Below are positions 24,052 to 32,275 of a stretch of DNA of 64,000 bases, one piece after another. The translations under genes and the position numbers were made by a program. Each line of letters begins with the position of its first letter. The first letter of the stretch is position 1. The stretch comes from Streptomyces bottropensis ATCC 25435. GTDB taxonomy: Bacteria > Actinomycetota > Actinomycetes > Streptomycetales > Streptomycetaceae. Location: positions 6,159,519-6,223,518 of the forward strand of contig NZ_KB911581.1 of assembly GCF_000383595.1 (NCBI RefSeq), in the 5' to 3' direction. Below the pieces are notes generated by a model. That model ran no database searches. It saw only the letters and a list, made by a program, of their open reading frames with translations, and was not told the origin of the DNA.

Positions 24052-24861
24052 TCATGAACCCTGCCGCGCCGGCGGGTTGTCGAGCGTCAGGGCGGTGCAG
24101 CGGACCCCGCCGCCGCCCTTGGCCAGTTCGGTCGTGTCGAGTTCGACCACGTCGAGGCCTCGGTCGCGCAGTGCGGCGGCGAGCAGCGGCGCGCCCCGCG
24201 TCATGGTCACGGTGGTGCCGTCGCTGACCAGGTTCAGCGCGAACCTCGCGGCCTCCTCGGCGGACACCTCGACCAGGTCGGCCCCGAGGCCGCGCAGGGT
24301 CCGCAGGCTGGGTGCGTCGAGGGCGTCCGGGCAGTACGCCAGCAGGCCCGGGGCGATGACACCGACGGCCAGGTCGAGGTCGTACCAGCGGCAGCCCGCC
24401 GTACGCAGCGGCACCACCTCGTAGTCGAGTTCGCGGGCCAGCACCCGGAGCATCCGCTCGTCGGTGCGCTGGCCGTACGCGGTGAGCAGCTGGTCGCCGT
24501 AGGCCAGCGCGTCGCCCTGCCCGCTGAACGCGTAGGGCGCCTCGATGACCTCGAACCCCCGGTCGGCCAGCCATTCCGCGAAGTATGGCACCTCGGCCTT
24601 GCGTTCGGGCGGGGGGCTGCCGAGCAGGGCCCGCTCGCCGCGGACGACGGCGGCGTTGGCGGTGAACACCATGTCCGGGCAGTCGGGTGCGGAAGGCACG
24701 TACTCCACCTTGCGGCCGGCCGCGAGGTGCGCGGCCACGATGGCCTGGTGCTCGGCGTGCGCCGCCTGGATGTCGGGCTGGACGGCCGTGTCCATGTAGG
24801 GGTTGATCTCGTAGTCGACCCGGAAGTGGCTCACGTCGGATACAAGCAGTTCGCTGTTCAC
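24052..24861 (-). CDS. Dimethylarginine dimethylaminohydrolase-like enzyme (copy 2)
   Basis: A 269-residue guanidine-modifying enzyme from GTG 24861, preceded by AAAGGG. Family motifs are CPDMVFTANAAVV near residues 65-77, SGQGDALAYGD near residues 116-126, CRWYDLDLAVGV near residues 160-171 and GGGGVRCTALTLD with the catalytic cysteine near the C-terminus. It differs clearly from copy 1 at 7687-8529 in the substrate-facing GDALAYG segment, so the two are not a recent duplication. This form resembles the single housekeeping-like copies in many actinomycetes that hydrolyse methylarginines or related guanidines to citrulline. Whether it belongs to the biosynthetic block is open. Confidence 0.86.
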   Translation of the reverse strand: MNSELLVSDVSHFRVDYEINPYMDTAVQPDIQAAHAEHQAIVAAHLAAGRKVEYVPSAPDCPDMVFTANAAVVRGERALLGSPPPERKAEVPYFAEWLADRGFEVIEAPYAFSGQGDALAYGDQLLTAYGQRTDERMLRVLARELDYEVVPLRTAGCRWYDLDLAVGVIAPGLLAYCPDALDAPSLRTLRGLGADLVEVSAEEAARFALNLVSDGTTVTMTRGAPLLAAALRDRGLDVVELDTTELAKGGGGVRCTALTLDNPPARQGS

Positions 24862-25525
24862 GGTGCCCTTTCTGGTGGTCTGCCGGAGCGGCCCGGTCGG
24901 CCGGGCCCCGTACGTCTCGCGCGTCCGCGTCGGACCAGGTCGACGGTGTGTTCGGTCCGGTCCTCGTGGGGTGATCGGCGTCCGCGTACCTCCGAGTCCA
25001 ACAGGAGGCCGAATTGACCGGGAGCTTTGAACGGCGAAAGCAATCAAGTCCGCGGCGGGGTCCGTTCTTTCGCCGCCGGAGGTCTGTTCAATCGCCGCCG
25101 GGGGTCTGTTCATTCGCCGCCTGGCGTCCGTTCCTTCGCCGCCGGGGGCCTCTTCCGTCCGTCCGCCGTCACGGGCCTGCGGGAACACGCGCGCGACGAC
25201 GTGGCGCGCGCGAAGCACGGGCAGGGGCGTCGGCGCGCGCGAAAGGTACGGACTTGACGGAGTCCGCCCGGCACTTCCGGAGAAGGGGATCGGGCCGGTC
25301 GCCGGTCGCGGAGTATTCAAGGCGTCGGTTCCGAACGGCTTCGCTTTCCGGCGTACGACGAAGTCCCGTGGAAACCGGCGGAGTCGACCGCCGCGCGGTT
25401 GATCGCCCGTGCCACGACAGCGCACTCGGCGAGAGTCAGCCGTCCGCGCGGCGCGGGGAGCGGTGCGGCGTATCGGACACGCCCTCTCAGAGACGGTGAA
25501 CCATTCACGACCACGGAGGTTCTTG
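24862..25525. other. Long intergenic region before the DAHP synthase operon
   Basis: Some 660 bases lie between divergent genes and I see no convincing gene in them. They hold the four-copy 22-bp repeat at 25060-25147, a partly inverted copy of its core (gaacggcgaaag at 25029-25040), and the promoter region for both flanking genes. The DAHP synthase start is marked by ggaggt at 25515-25520. Confidence 0.7.
25060..25147. repeat. Four tandem 22-bp repeats upstream of the DAHP synthase gene
   Basis: Four consecutive 22-bp units (25060, 25082, 25104, 25126) share gtcYgttcNNtcgccgccKg. A period of 22 places each copy about two helical turns from the next, as expected for repeated protein-binding sites on one face of the DNA. 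They lie about 380-470 bases upstream of the first gene of the 3-hydroxyanthranilate-type operon and about 200-290 bases upstream of the divergent DDAH-like gene. Confidence 0.88.
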
Positions 25526-26764
25526 GTGACCAGCGACGCGATCGCGACCCGACCGGCCGCAGGCGGGCCGGCCCTGTTGGAGGACCGGGGGGAGCTCTGG
25601 CGGGCCCTGCCCGCACGGCAGCAGCCCGAATGGGAGAACCTCGACCTCCTGGCCACAGTCACGTTCGAACTCGCCGACCGGCCGGGGCTGGTGACCGCCG
25701 GGGAGGTGGCCGAACTGCGCGGCCTGCTGGCCCAGGTGGTGGCCGGACGGTTCCAGGTGGTCCAGGCGGGGGACTGCGCGGAGGACCCGGCCGAGTGCGA
25801 GCCCGGCCATGTCACCCGCAAGGTGGCGCTGCTGGAGGCGCTCGCCGGGGTGATGTCCATGAACACCCTGCTGCCCACGCTCAGGGTCGGCCGGATGGCG
25901 GGCCAGTTCGCCAAGCCGCGCTCCCGCCCCACCGAGCTGGTGGACGGCGTCGAACTGCCGGTCTACCGGGGCCACATGGTCAACGGCCCCGAGCCGGACG
26001 CGCGGTCACGGCGCCCCGACCCGCGCCGGCTGCGCTCGGGCTACGACGCGGCGAGCCGGGCCATGGAGGCGCTGCGGTCCCGGATCGCCCTGCAGCCCCC
26101 GGCCTTCGTCACCCCGGTGTGGACCAGCCACGAGGCGCTGCTGCTCGACTACGAGGCGCCGCTGATCCGCGACGACGAGACAGGCCGGCGCTATCTCGCC
26201 TCGACCCACTGGCCGTGGATCGGCTACCGCACCAACCAGTTGGACGGTGCCCATGTGGCGCTGCTGGCGTCCGTGGCCAACCCGGTGGCCTCCAAGGTCG
26301 GTGCGGACATGCGGGTCGAGGACCTGCTGGCCCTGTGCGAACGGCTCGACCCCGACCGCGAGCCGGGCCGTCTCACCCTGATCGCGAGGATGGGCGCGGA
26401 CGCGGTGGCCGACCGGCTGCCCGCCATGGCCGCGGCCGTGCGCGACGCGGGGCACCCGGTGGTCTGGCTGTCGGACCCGATGCACGGCAACACGATCAGC
26501 GGGCCGGGCGGCCTGAAGACCAGGCTCGTGGAGAGCGTGATCCGTGAGGTGCGGGAGTTCCAGAAGGCGATCGACGAGGCCGGCGCGGTCGTGGGCGGTC
26601 TGCATCTGGAGACCACCCCCGACGACGTCGTCGAGTGCGTCGACGACGCGCGATCCGTCGAATCCCTCGGGGACCGGTACACGAGTCTGTGCGATCCGCG
26701 GCTGAATCCGGCGCAGGCACTGGAGGTCGCCGCCGCCTGGCAGGGCCGGTCGCTGCTGCGCTGA
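25526..26764 (+). CDS. Class II 3-deoxy-D-arabino-heptulosonate 7-phosphate synthase (PhzC/secondary-metabolism type)
   Basis: A 412-residue plant-type (class II) DAHP synthase that condenses phosphoenolpyruvate and erythrose 4-phosphate, the first shikimate step. Diagnostic parts are VVQAGDCAEDPAEC (metal-binding Cys), AGQFAKPRS, YRGHMVNGP, and WLSDPMHGNTI plus GGLHLETTPDDV. At about 410 residues it is shorter than the roughly 450-residue housekeeping enzymes because N-terminal regulatory helices are reduced, as in PhzC, suggesting freedom from aromatic feedback. Start GTG 25526 has a perfect GGAGGT site. It leads an operon with PhzE- and PhzD-like genes, so it boosts chorismate for that branch. 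Confidence 0.93.
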   Translation: MTSDAIATRPAAGGPALLEDRGELWRALPARQQPEWENLDLLATVTFELADRPGLVTAGEVAELRGLLAQVVAGRFQVVQAGDCAEDPAECEPGHVTRKVALLEALAGVMSMNTLLPTLRVGRMAGQFAKPRSRPTELVDGVELPVYRGHMVNGPEPDARSRRPDPRRLRSGYDAASRAMEALRSRIALQPPAFVTPVWTSHEALLLDYEAPLIRDDETGRRYLASTHWPWIGYRTNQLDGAHVALLASVANPVASKVGADMRVEDLLALCERLDPDREPGRLTLIARMGADAVADRLPAMAAAVRDAGHPVVWLSDPMHGNTISGPGGLKTRLVESVIREVREFQKAIDEAGAVVGGLHLETTPDDVVECVDDARSVESLGDRYTSLCDPRLNPAQALEVAAAWQGRSLLR

Positions 26765-26837
26765 CGCGCCGCGTTCCGGTCCCACCGCGAAACCCCTGGT
26801 CGGCCGTGGCCGATCGTCGTCGATCTTTGGATTCGTC

Positions 26838-27620
26838 ATGGATGTCGATGGAATAGAGGACAGGGTCGCCCTGGTCACGGGGGCAGCCGGTGGCATGGGC
26901 GAGGCCGTGGTGCGTACCCTCGCCGCGCACGGTGCCGTGGTCGCGATGCTCGACCGGAACGCGGACCGGCTGGAGGAACTGGCCGCACGGGTGCGGGACT
27001 CGGGCGGGCGGGCGGAGGCGTTCCCCGCCGACGTGACGGACAGCGCCGCCGTCGAGGCCGTCGTCGAACTGGTGGAACGGCGCCTCGGTCCGCTGGACCA
27101 CCTCGTCAACGGTGCAGGCGTGTTGCGGCCGGGGCGGACGTGGGCCCTCACCGACGAGGACTGGGCGGCCACCTTCGCGGTGAACACCGCGGGTGTCTTC
27201 CATGTCTCGCGCGCCGTGGTCAGCCGCATGATCGAACGCCGGCGGGGCGCCATCGTGACGGTGGCGTCCAACGCGTCCGGCACCCCCCGGGTGGACATGG
27301 CCGCGTACGCGGCGTCCAAGGCCGCCTCGACCATGTTCACCAAGTGTCTGGGCCTGGAGGTGTCGCGTTTCGGTATCCGCTGCAACGTGGTGGCACCCGG
27401 TTCCACCGACACCCCGATGCTGACCGCGCTCTGGGACGAGGGCGCCGAACGGGCGTCGATCGACGGCGTCGCGTCCGCGTTCCGCGTCGGCATCCCGCTG
27501 GGGCGCATCGCACGGCCCCAGCACATCGCCGACGCGGTGGTGTTCCTGCTCTCCGACCGGGCCGCCCACATCACGATGCAGGACCTGACCGTCGACGGCG
27601 GCGCGGCGCTCGGTCACTAG
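26838..27620 (+). CDS. SDR dehydrogenase, 2,3-dihydro-2,3-dihydroxybenzoate dehydrogenase-like; predicted to make 3-hydroxyanthranilate
   Basis: A 260-residue short-chain dehydrogenase: NAD-binding TGAAGGMGEAV at residues 14-24, NGAG strand, and active-site Ser in VASNASGTPR with Tyr and Lys in YAASKAA. It resembles EntA/DhbA, which oxidise dihydrodiol benzoates to aromatic acids with NAD. Placed before PhzD- and PhzE-like genes, it most likely oxidises trans-2,3-dihydro-3-hydroxyanthranilate to 3-hydroxyanthranilate, a route known for benzoxazole and some pyrrolobenzodiazepine precursors. Oxidation of the non-amino analogue is the alternative. The ATG at 26838 has no strong ribosome-binding site. 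Confidence 0.85.
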   Translation: MDVDGIEDRVALVTGAAGGMGEAVVRTLAAHGAVVAMLDRNADRLEELAARVRDSGGRAEAFPADVTDSAAVEAVVELVERRLGPLDHLVNGAGVLRPGRTWALTDEDWAATFAVNTAGVFHVSRAVVSRMIERRRGAIVTVASNASGTPRVDMAAYAASKAASTMFTKCLGLEVSRFGIRCNVVAPGSTDTPMLTALWDEGAERASIDGVASAFRVGIPLGRIARPQHIADAVVFLLSDRAAHITMQDLTVDGGAALGH

Positions 27621-27788
27621 GGGGTCTTTCCGAAGTCCCCGCACAGCGCCCGCGTCGGCCGTCGCCTTCGAGGCGGTGTCGCGACGCCGCGGCGATCCAT
27701 CACAAAGGCCCCGGGGGCGCGGGGTGGTGTGCGCGTCCGCAACCCGCCGTCCCCGGGGCCGCACCGGCTCCCAGAGAGGAGTTCCCGT

Positions 27789-28466
27789 ATGGGAATCCCG
27801 GCCATCACGGCCTACCCGATGCCGACCGAGGACGAGTTGCCGCGGAACACCGTCCGGTGGACGGTGGACCCGCGGCGGGCGGTCCTGCTGATCCATGACA
27901 TGCAGAAGTACTTCGTCGAGCCCTTCCCCGCCGGCCGGTCGCCGGTGACGGAACTGGTCGACCATGTCACCGCCCTGCGGGAGCGGTGCGCGGCGCTCGA
28001 CGTCCCGGTCGCCTACACCACCCAGCCCGGCGGGATGACGGAGCAACAGCGCGGCCTGCTGCGGGACTTCTGGGGTTCCGGGATGACCGTCGCGCGGGAG
28101 CACCGTGAGGTGGTCGACCCGATCCGGCCCGGTACGGGCGACCTGGTGCTGACCAAGTGGCGCTACAGCGCCTTCCACCGCACCCGGCTCCTGGCGTCCA
28201 TGCGGGAATGGGGGCGCGACCAGCTGATCGTGTGCGGTGTGTACGCCCATGTCGGAATCCTCATGACCAGCGCGGACGCCTTCGCCTCGGACATCCAGTC
28301 GTTCCTCGTCGCCGACGCCGTCGCCGACTTCACGCCCGAGCACCACCGGTTCGCCCTGCGCTACGCGGCCGAGCGGTGCGCGATGACGCTGACGACCGCG
28401 GCCGTCCTCGACCGGCTCTCCCCGGTGACGGACGGCGGACACGTCCGACAGGAGGCGGCGCCATGA
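27789..28466 (+). CDS. phzD: PhzD-like isochorismatase (2-amino-2-deoxyisochorismate hydrolase)
   Basis: A 225-residue isochorismatase-family hydrolase without an aryl carrier domain. Asp37 in LIHDMQKYF and the lysine in LTKWRYSAF are the catalytic pair; the third family position reads CGVYAHVGI, the GVYAH form seen in EntB and PhzD. It should remove pyruvate from 2-amino-2-deoxyisochorismate to give trans-2,3-dihydro-3-hydroxyanthranilate. GAGAGGAG precedes ATG 27789. Its TGA overlaps the ATG of the PhzE-like gene (ATGA), matching sequential action. The true isochorismate reaction of siderophore pathways is less likely because the partner is PhzE-like, not isochorismate synthase. Confidence 0.9.
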   Translation: MGIPAITAYPMPTEDELPRNTVRWTVDPRRAVLLIHDMQKYFVEPFPAGRSPVTELVDHVTALRERCAALDVPVAYTTQPGGMTEQQRGLLRDFWGSGMTVAREHREVVDPIRPGTGDLVLTKWRYSAFHRTRLLASMREWGRDQLIVCGVYAHVGILMTSADAFASDIQSFLVADAVADFTPEHHRFALRYAAERCAMTLTTAAVLDRLSPVTDGGHVRQEAAP

Positions 28467-30493
28467 CGCAGGCAGTGCGCGACGACCCGTACGCCGCATC
28501 GCCGCTCGGGCGGATCCTGGCGGCGCCGCACCCGGAGTTCGCGTTGCTGCACCGGCCGCGGATCGGACCCGCCGACCGGATCGAGGTGCTGGTCGGTGAC
28601 TCGGCCGAGGTGTCACGCCTGGCCGACATCCCCCTGCGGAGCGACACCGCCGGCCGGGCCCCGGGCACCGGGCGCGCGGAGCACGAGGTACTGGTCGTGA
28701 TCCCCTACCGGCAGCTCTCCGAGCGCGGCTTCGAGGCGGTGGACGACGGGGCCCCGGTGATCACGCTGCGGATCCGTACGCAGGAGTCGCTCCCGCTCTC
28801 CGAGGCACTGGCGCAGCTGCCGGACGCCCGGATCGATCTGGCCGGAGGTGGCTTCGACATCGACGACGCGGCGTACGCGGACCTGGTCCGCCGCGTCGTC
28901 GAGGAGGAGATCGGCAACGGCGAGGGCGCCAACTTCGTGGTCAGACGGACCTTCGTCGCGGACATCTCCGACTATTCGCCACTGCTGGCCCTGGCGGTCT
29001 TCCGCCGTCTGCTGGAGCGGGAGCGGGGGGCGTACTGGACCTTCGTGGTCCACGCGGGCGGCAGGACGTTCGTCGGCGCGACCCCGGAGCGGCATCTGAG
29101 CCTGTCGGACGGGGTCGCGGTCATGAACCCGATCAGCGGCACCTACCGGTACCCGGCACAGGGCCCCACGCTGACCGGGGTGCTGTCCTTCCTGGCCGAC
29201 GCCAAGGAGGCCGACGAGTTGTCGATGGTCGTCGACGAGGAACTGAAGATGATGGCCCGAGTCAGCGACTTCGGGGTCCGGGCGAAGGGTCCGCGTCTCG
29301 TCGAGATGGCCGGTCTGGCGCACACGGAGTACGTCGTGGAGGGCCGGGCGACCGCCGACGTCCGCGACGTCCTGCGGGAGACCCTGTTCGCGCCGACGGT
29401 GACCGGCAGTCCGCTGGAGAGCGCGGCCAAGGTCGTCCGCAGATTCGAGCCGCACGGCCGCGGCTACTACAGCGGTGTGCTGGCGCTCATCGGCCGCGAC
29501 GCCGAGGGCGGCCGTACGCTGGACTCCTCCATCCTGATCAGGACCGCCGTCATCGACGCGGCCGGCCGGATGACCCTCGGCGTGGGCGCCACCCTGGTCC
29601 GCGACTCCGATCCGTGGGCCGAGGCGGCCGAGACCAGGGCGAAGGCGGCAGGACTGCTGTCCGCCCTCGGTCACGCGCCCGGCCCCGAGCCGACCGCACC
29701 GCCCGCGGGTCCGGGTTCGCGGCCGGCGTCGTTCGCCCGGCATCCCGACGTCCTCGCCGCTCTGCGACAGCGCAACAGCGCCCTCTCCTCCTTCTGGCTC
29801 GGGGACACCGGACCGAGGGCCCACCCGGTGCCCGCGCTCGTCGACCGGAGGGTGCTGGTGGTGGACGCGGAGGACACCTTCACCGCGATGTGGGACCACC
29901 AACTGCGCGCGCTGGGACCGGTGGTGACCGTGCGCCGCTTCGACGACGCGTACGACCCCGACGCCTACGACCTCGTCGTGCTCGGGCCGGGGCCCGGGGA
30001 CCCCAGGCGGACGCGGCACCCGAAGATCGCCCGTCTGCGCGCGCTCACGCGCCGGCTGCTGGACGAGGGGCGGCCGTTTCTGTCGGTGTGTCTGAGCCAC
30101 CAGGTACTGAGCGGTCTCCTCGGCCTCGACCTGGTCCGCAAGGACCACCCCGACCAGGGGGTGCAGAGAAAGATCGATCTGTTCGGCCGGCTCGAACTGG
30201 TCGGCTTCTACAACACCTTCGCCGCCCGCGCGGACACGGATCTGATCGTCGCCCCCGGGGTGGCGGACGCCGTGGAGGTGTGCCGGGACCAGGAGAACGG
30301 CCAGGTGCATGCCTTGCGCGGGCCGGGTTTCCGCTCGGTGCAGTTCCACCCGGAGTCGGTGCTCAGCCAGAACGGCCTGAGCGTCATGGCCGATCTGCTC
30401 ACCTCCCTCCTGGAGGAGCGCCCCTCGCGTCCGGACCGGATCCGCACCGGCCCGCGCGCGGAACGACGGGATCTTCACGCCCCCGCTCACTAG
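28463..30493 (+). CDS. phzE: PhzE-like 2-amino-2-deoxyisochorismate synthase (anthranilate-synthase fold, fused amidotransferase)
   Basis: A 676-residue fusion. The chorismate-binding domain fills about residues 1-400 (NPISGTYRYP, then DEELKMMARVSDFG, then PTVTGSPLESA), and a class I glutamine amidotransferase follows (VLGPGPGDPR oxyanion loop, nucleophile Cys543 in LSVCLSHQV, and FHPESVLS near residue 630). Like PhzE it has the single-chain order and the ADELSMVVDEE metal region. It converts chorismate and glutamine to 2-amino-2-deoxyisochorismate without eliminating pyruvate. Coupling to the PhzD-like gene supports this over anthranilate synthase. Confidence 0.92.
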   Translation: MTQAVRDDPYAASPLGRILAAPHPEFALLHRPRIGPADRIEVLVGDSAEVSRLADIPLRSDTAGRAPGTGRAEHEVLVVIPYRQLSERGFEAVDDGAPVITLRIRTQESLPLSEALAQLPDARIDLAGGGFDIDDAAYADLVRRVVEEEIGNGEGANFVVRRTFVADISDYSPLLALAVFRRLLERERGAYWTFVVHAGGRTFVGATPERHLSLSDGVAVMNPISGTYRYPAQGPTLTGVLSFLADAKEADELSMVVDEELKMMARVSDFGVRAKGPRLVEMAGLAHTEYVVEGRATADVRDVLRETLFAPTVTGSPLESAAKVVRRFEPHGRGYYSGVLALIGRDAEGGRTLDSSILIRTAVIDAAGRMTLGVGATLVRDSDPWAEAAETRAKAAGLLSALGHAPGPEPTAPPAGPGSRPASFARHPDVLAALRQRNSALSSFWLGDTGPRAHPVPALVDRRVLVVDAEDTFTAMWDHQLRALGPVVTVRRFDDAYDPDAYDLVVLGPGPGDPRRTRHPKIARLRALTRRLLDEGRPFLSVCLSHQVLSGLLGLDLVRKDHPDQGVQRKIDLFGRLELVGFYNTFAARADTDLIVAPGVADAVEVCRDQENGQVHALRGPGFRSVQFHPESVLSQNGLSVMADLLTSLLEERPSRPDRIRTGPRAERRDLHAPAH

Positions 30494-30523
30494 GATGACC
30501 CCGCCGACTGAAGGGGGAAGGGC

Positions 30524-31228
30524 ATGACGGGCGGACGGCTCCGGCATCTGCGTGCGGCTGCGGTGAACATCGACGGGGTGATGCTGAACGACACGTTCAG
30601 TCCGGTGATCCACCACTTCATCGTCAGCCGTGGCGGTGTCTACACGGCCGAGCTGGAACGGCGGATCTTCTCCCAACGGCAGGCCGAGGCCGCGCGGGTG
30701 ATCGCCGAGGCGGCGGGCGTGGCCTGGTCCCCGGAGAAGGTCCTGGAGGTGTACTTCCGCGAACGGGCCGAGTACGTCGAGCGTCACGGGGTGCGGATTC
30801 TCGACGGAGCGCTCGCCATGGTCGGACTGCTCCGCGCCTCGGGACTGCGGACGGTCTGCTACGGCGGCCTCGACCGCTCCCACTTCGACAGCGCTCTCGG
30901 CGAGCACGCCGGCCTCTTCGACGACCCCGGGTACGTGTGCACCGACGCCTACCGCCCCGGGATCCGCGAGCTCGTCACCGAGACGTTCGGGCTCCGGCCC
31001 GACCAGGTGCTCGTCATCGACGACGTGGCACGGGTCGCCGAGACGGCCCGCGGTCTCGGGGTGCCCTTCGTCGGCAGCCCCAGCGACTTCGAGCACGGCT
31101 TCCAGCGGGAGGCGATGCGCGCGGTGGGCGTACGGCATCTGGTGCGGTCACCGGCCGAGATCGGGGTGGACCTGCTGCGCACCCTGGACGCCGAGGCGGC
31201 GGACGGGACCTGCTGGCAGGACCGATAA
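30524..31228 (+). CDS. HAD-superfamily protein lacking the catalytic nucleophile
   Basis: A 234-residue HAD-fold protein after a GGGGGAAGGG site. The C-terminal motifs are present: LRTVCYGGLD strand, then GLRPDQVLVIDDVARVAETARGLG as motif IV. Motif I should be DxDGx but reads VNIDGVMLND, so the nucleophilic Asp is Asn while the acid/base Asp remains. A phosphatase reaction is therefore doubtful. It lies 30 bases after the PhzE-like gene in the same operon; it may be a non-enzymatic or altered HAD protein acting on an aromatic intermediate, or simply use a different residue. Asn at this position could in principle deamidate, which I note as speculation. Confidence 0.75.
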   Translation: MTGGRLRHLRAAAVNIDGVMLNDTFSPVIHHFIVSRGGVYTAELERRIFSQRQAEAARVIAEAAGVAWSPEKVLEVYFRERAEYVERHGVRILDGALAMVGLLRASGLRTVCYGGLDRSHFDSALGEHAGLFDDPGYVCTDAYRPGIRELVTETFGLRPDQVLVIDDVARVAETARGLGVPFVGSPSDFEHGFQREAMRAVGVRHLVRSPAEIGVDLLRTLDAEAADGTCWQDR

Positions 31229-31306
31229 ACGAAGTATCTTGCGGCTTCGACCAATTGATAGACGCGATTCCGTTCTGTGACGTCCCCATTGCGCTATGAA
31301 GTGGGC

Positions 31307-32080
31307 ATGACATCTTCAGGGAACGGACTTCTCGCCGACAAGGTGGCGCTCATCACGGGTGCGAGCAGCGGCATCGGTGCCGCCGCCGCCCGGGTCTTCG
31401 CACGTGAAGGCGCCCGTGTGCTGCTCGTCGCCCGACGGGAGAGACAACTGGCCGACCTGGTCGACGCCTTGCAGTCCGAGGGACACAAGGCCCGCTACGC
31501 GGTCGCCGACGTGGCGCACGGCGCCGAGGTGGCGGAGGCGGTACGGGCTGCCGTCGAGCACTTCGGGCGGCTGGACGTGGCCTTCAACAACGCCGGATAC
31601 GGAGTGGAGCAGACCCCGCTCCATCTGATGGACGACGAGACATACGACCGGATCATGGACACGAACGTCCGCGGCGTCTGGAACTGCCTGCGCCACGAGA
31701 TCACCGCGATGCTGGAGACGGGCGGCGGCTCCATCGTCAACACGAGCAGCGTGGGCGGCCTGGTGGCGACGCCGGTCGCGGCGCCGTACGTCACGTCCAA
31801 GCACGCGGTCGTCGGTCTGACCCGGGCGGCGGCCGCCGAGTACGCCGGCCAGGGGATCCGGGTCAACGCGGTGGCTCCGGGGACGACGCGCAGCGAGATG
31901 GTGGACGACTGGTTCCGCGACAACCCGGGCGTGGAGCCGATGCTCCATCAGCTCACCCCGCAGTCGCGCACGGCGGAGCCCGAGGAGATAGCCGAGGCGG
32001 CCGCCTGGCTGTGCAGCGACCGCTCCTCGTTCGCCACCGGTGTGATCCTGCCGGTGGACGGCGGGTTCACGATCCTCTGA
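31307..32080 (+). CDS. Second short-chain dehydrogenase of the operon
   Basis: A 257-residue classical SDR with TGASSGIGAAAA at residues 16-27, NNAGYG, and catalytic Ser in NTSSVGG with Tyr and Lys in YVTSKHA. The C-terminal ATGVILPVDGGFTIL is typical. It oxidises or reduces a hydroxyl or ketone with NAD(P). It lies 78 bases after the HAD gene and ends the operon at a 19-bp hairpin. Because one EntA-like SDR is already present, this one may tailor a later intermediate. The start at ATG 31307 was chosen over 31277 because the Rossmann motif then sits at the usual distance. Confidence 0.88.
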   Translation: MTSSGNGLLADKVALITGASSGIGAAAARVFAREGARVLLVARRERQLADLVDALQSEGHKARYAVADVAHGAEVAEAVRAAVEHFGRLDVAFNNAGYGVEQTPLHLMDDETYDRIMDTNVRGVWNCLRHEITAMLETGGGSIVNTSSVGGLVATPVAAPYVTSKHAVVGLTRAAAAEYAGQGIRVNAVAPGTTRSEMVDDWFRDNPGVEPMLHQLTPQSRTAEPEEIAEAAAWLCSDRSSFATGVILPVDGGFTIL

Positions 32081-32084
32081 CCGG

Positions 32085-32127
32085 ACGACGAACGGGGTTC
32101 CGCGTGGTGCGGAACCCCGTTCGTCGT
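32085..32127. terminator. Strong bidirectional terminator hairpin
   Basis: A perfect 19-bp stem (32085-32103 with 32109-32127) closes a 5-base loop directly after the SDR stop and upstream of the convergent AfsA-like gene end. It is the strongest hairpin in the window and should insulate the biosynthetic operon from the regulatory block. Downstream, 32124-32210 carries three imperfect cgtgctcctcgcgttcg repeats. Confidence 0.88.
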
Positions 32128-32275
32128 GCTCCTCGCGTTCGTCTCGCCCTTCGCGTCCTCGTATTCATCGTGCTCATCGCGTTCGCCGTGCTCCTCGCGC
32201 TGCCCACGTCGCTCGCGTCCGGTGCTCGCCGCCGCCGCAGTGGCGCCGGGCGAGCCCGCCCCCCCAGGCGCCGGT

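Noticed and set aside
25526..28466. Catecholate siderophore (2,3-dihydroxybenzoate) operon
   Set aside because: The isochorismatase lacks a carrier domain, and the partner is an amidotransferase-fused PhzE-like enzyme, not isochorismate synthase; no EntE-type ligase is seen.
25526..30493. Phenazine cluster
   Set aside because: PhzC-, PhzD- and PhzE-like genes are present, but no PhzF, PhzA/B or PhzG homologue was found; an EntA-like SDR points to an aromatic aminobenzoate instead.
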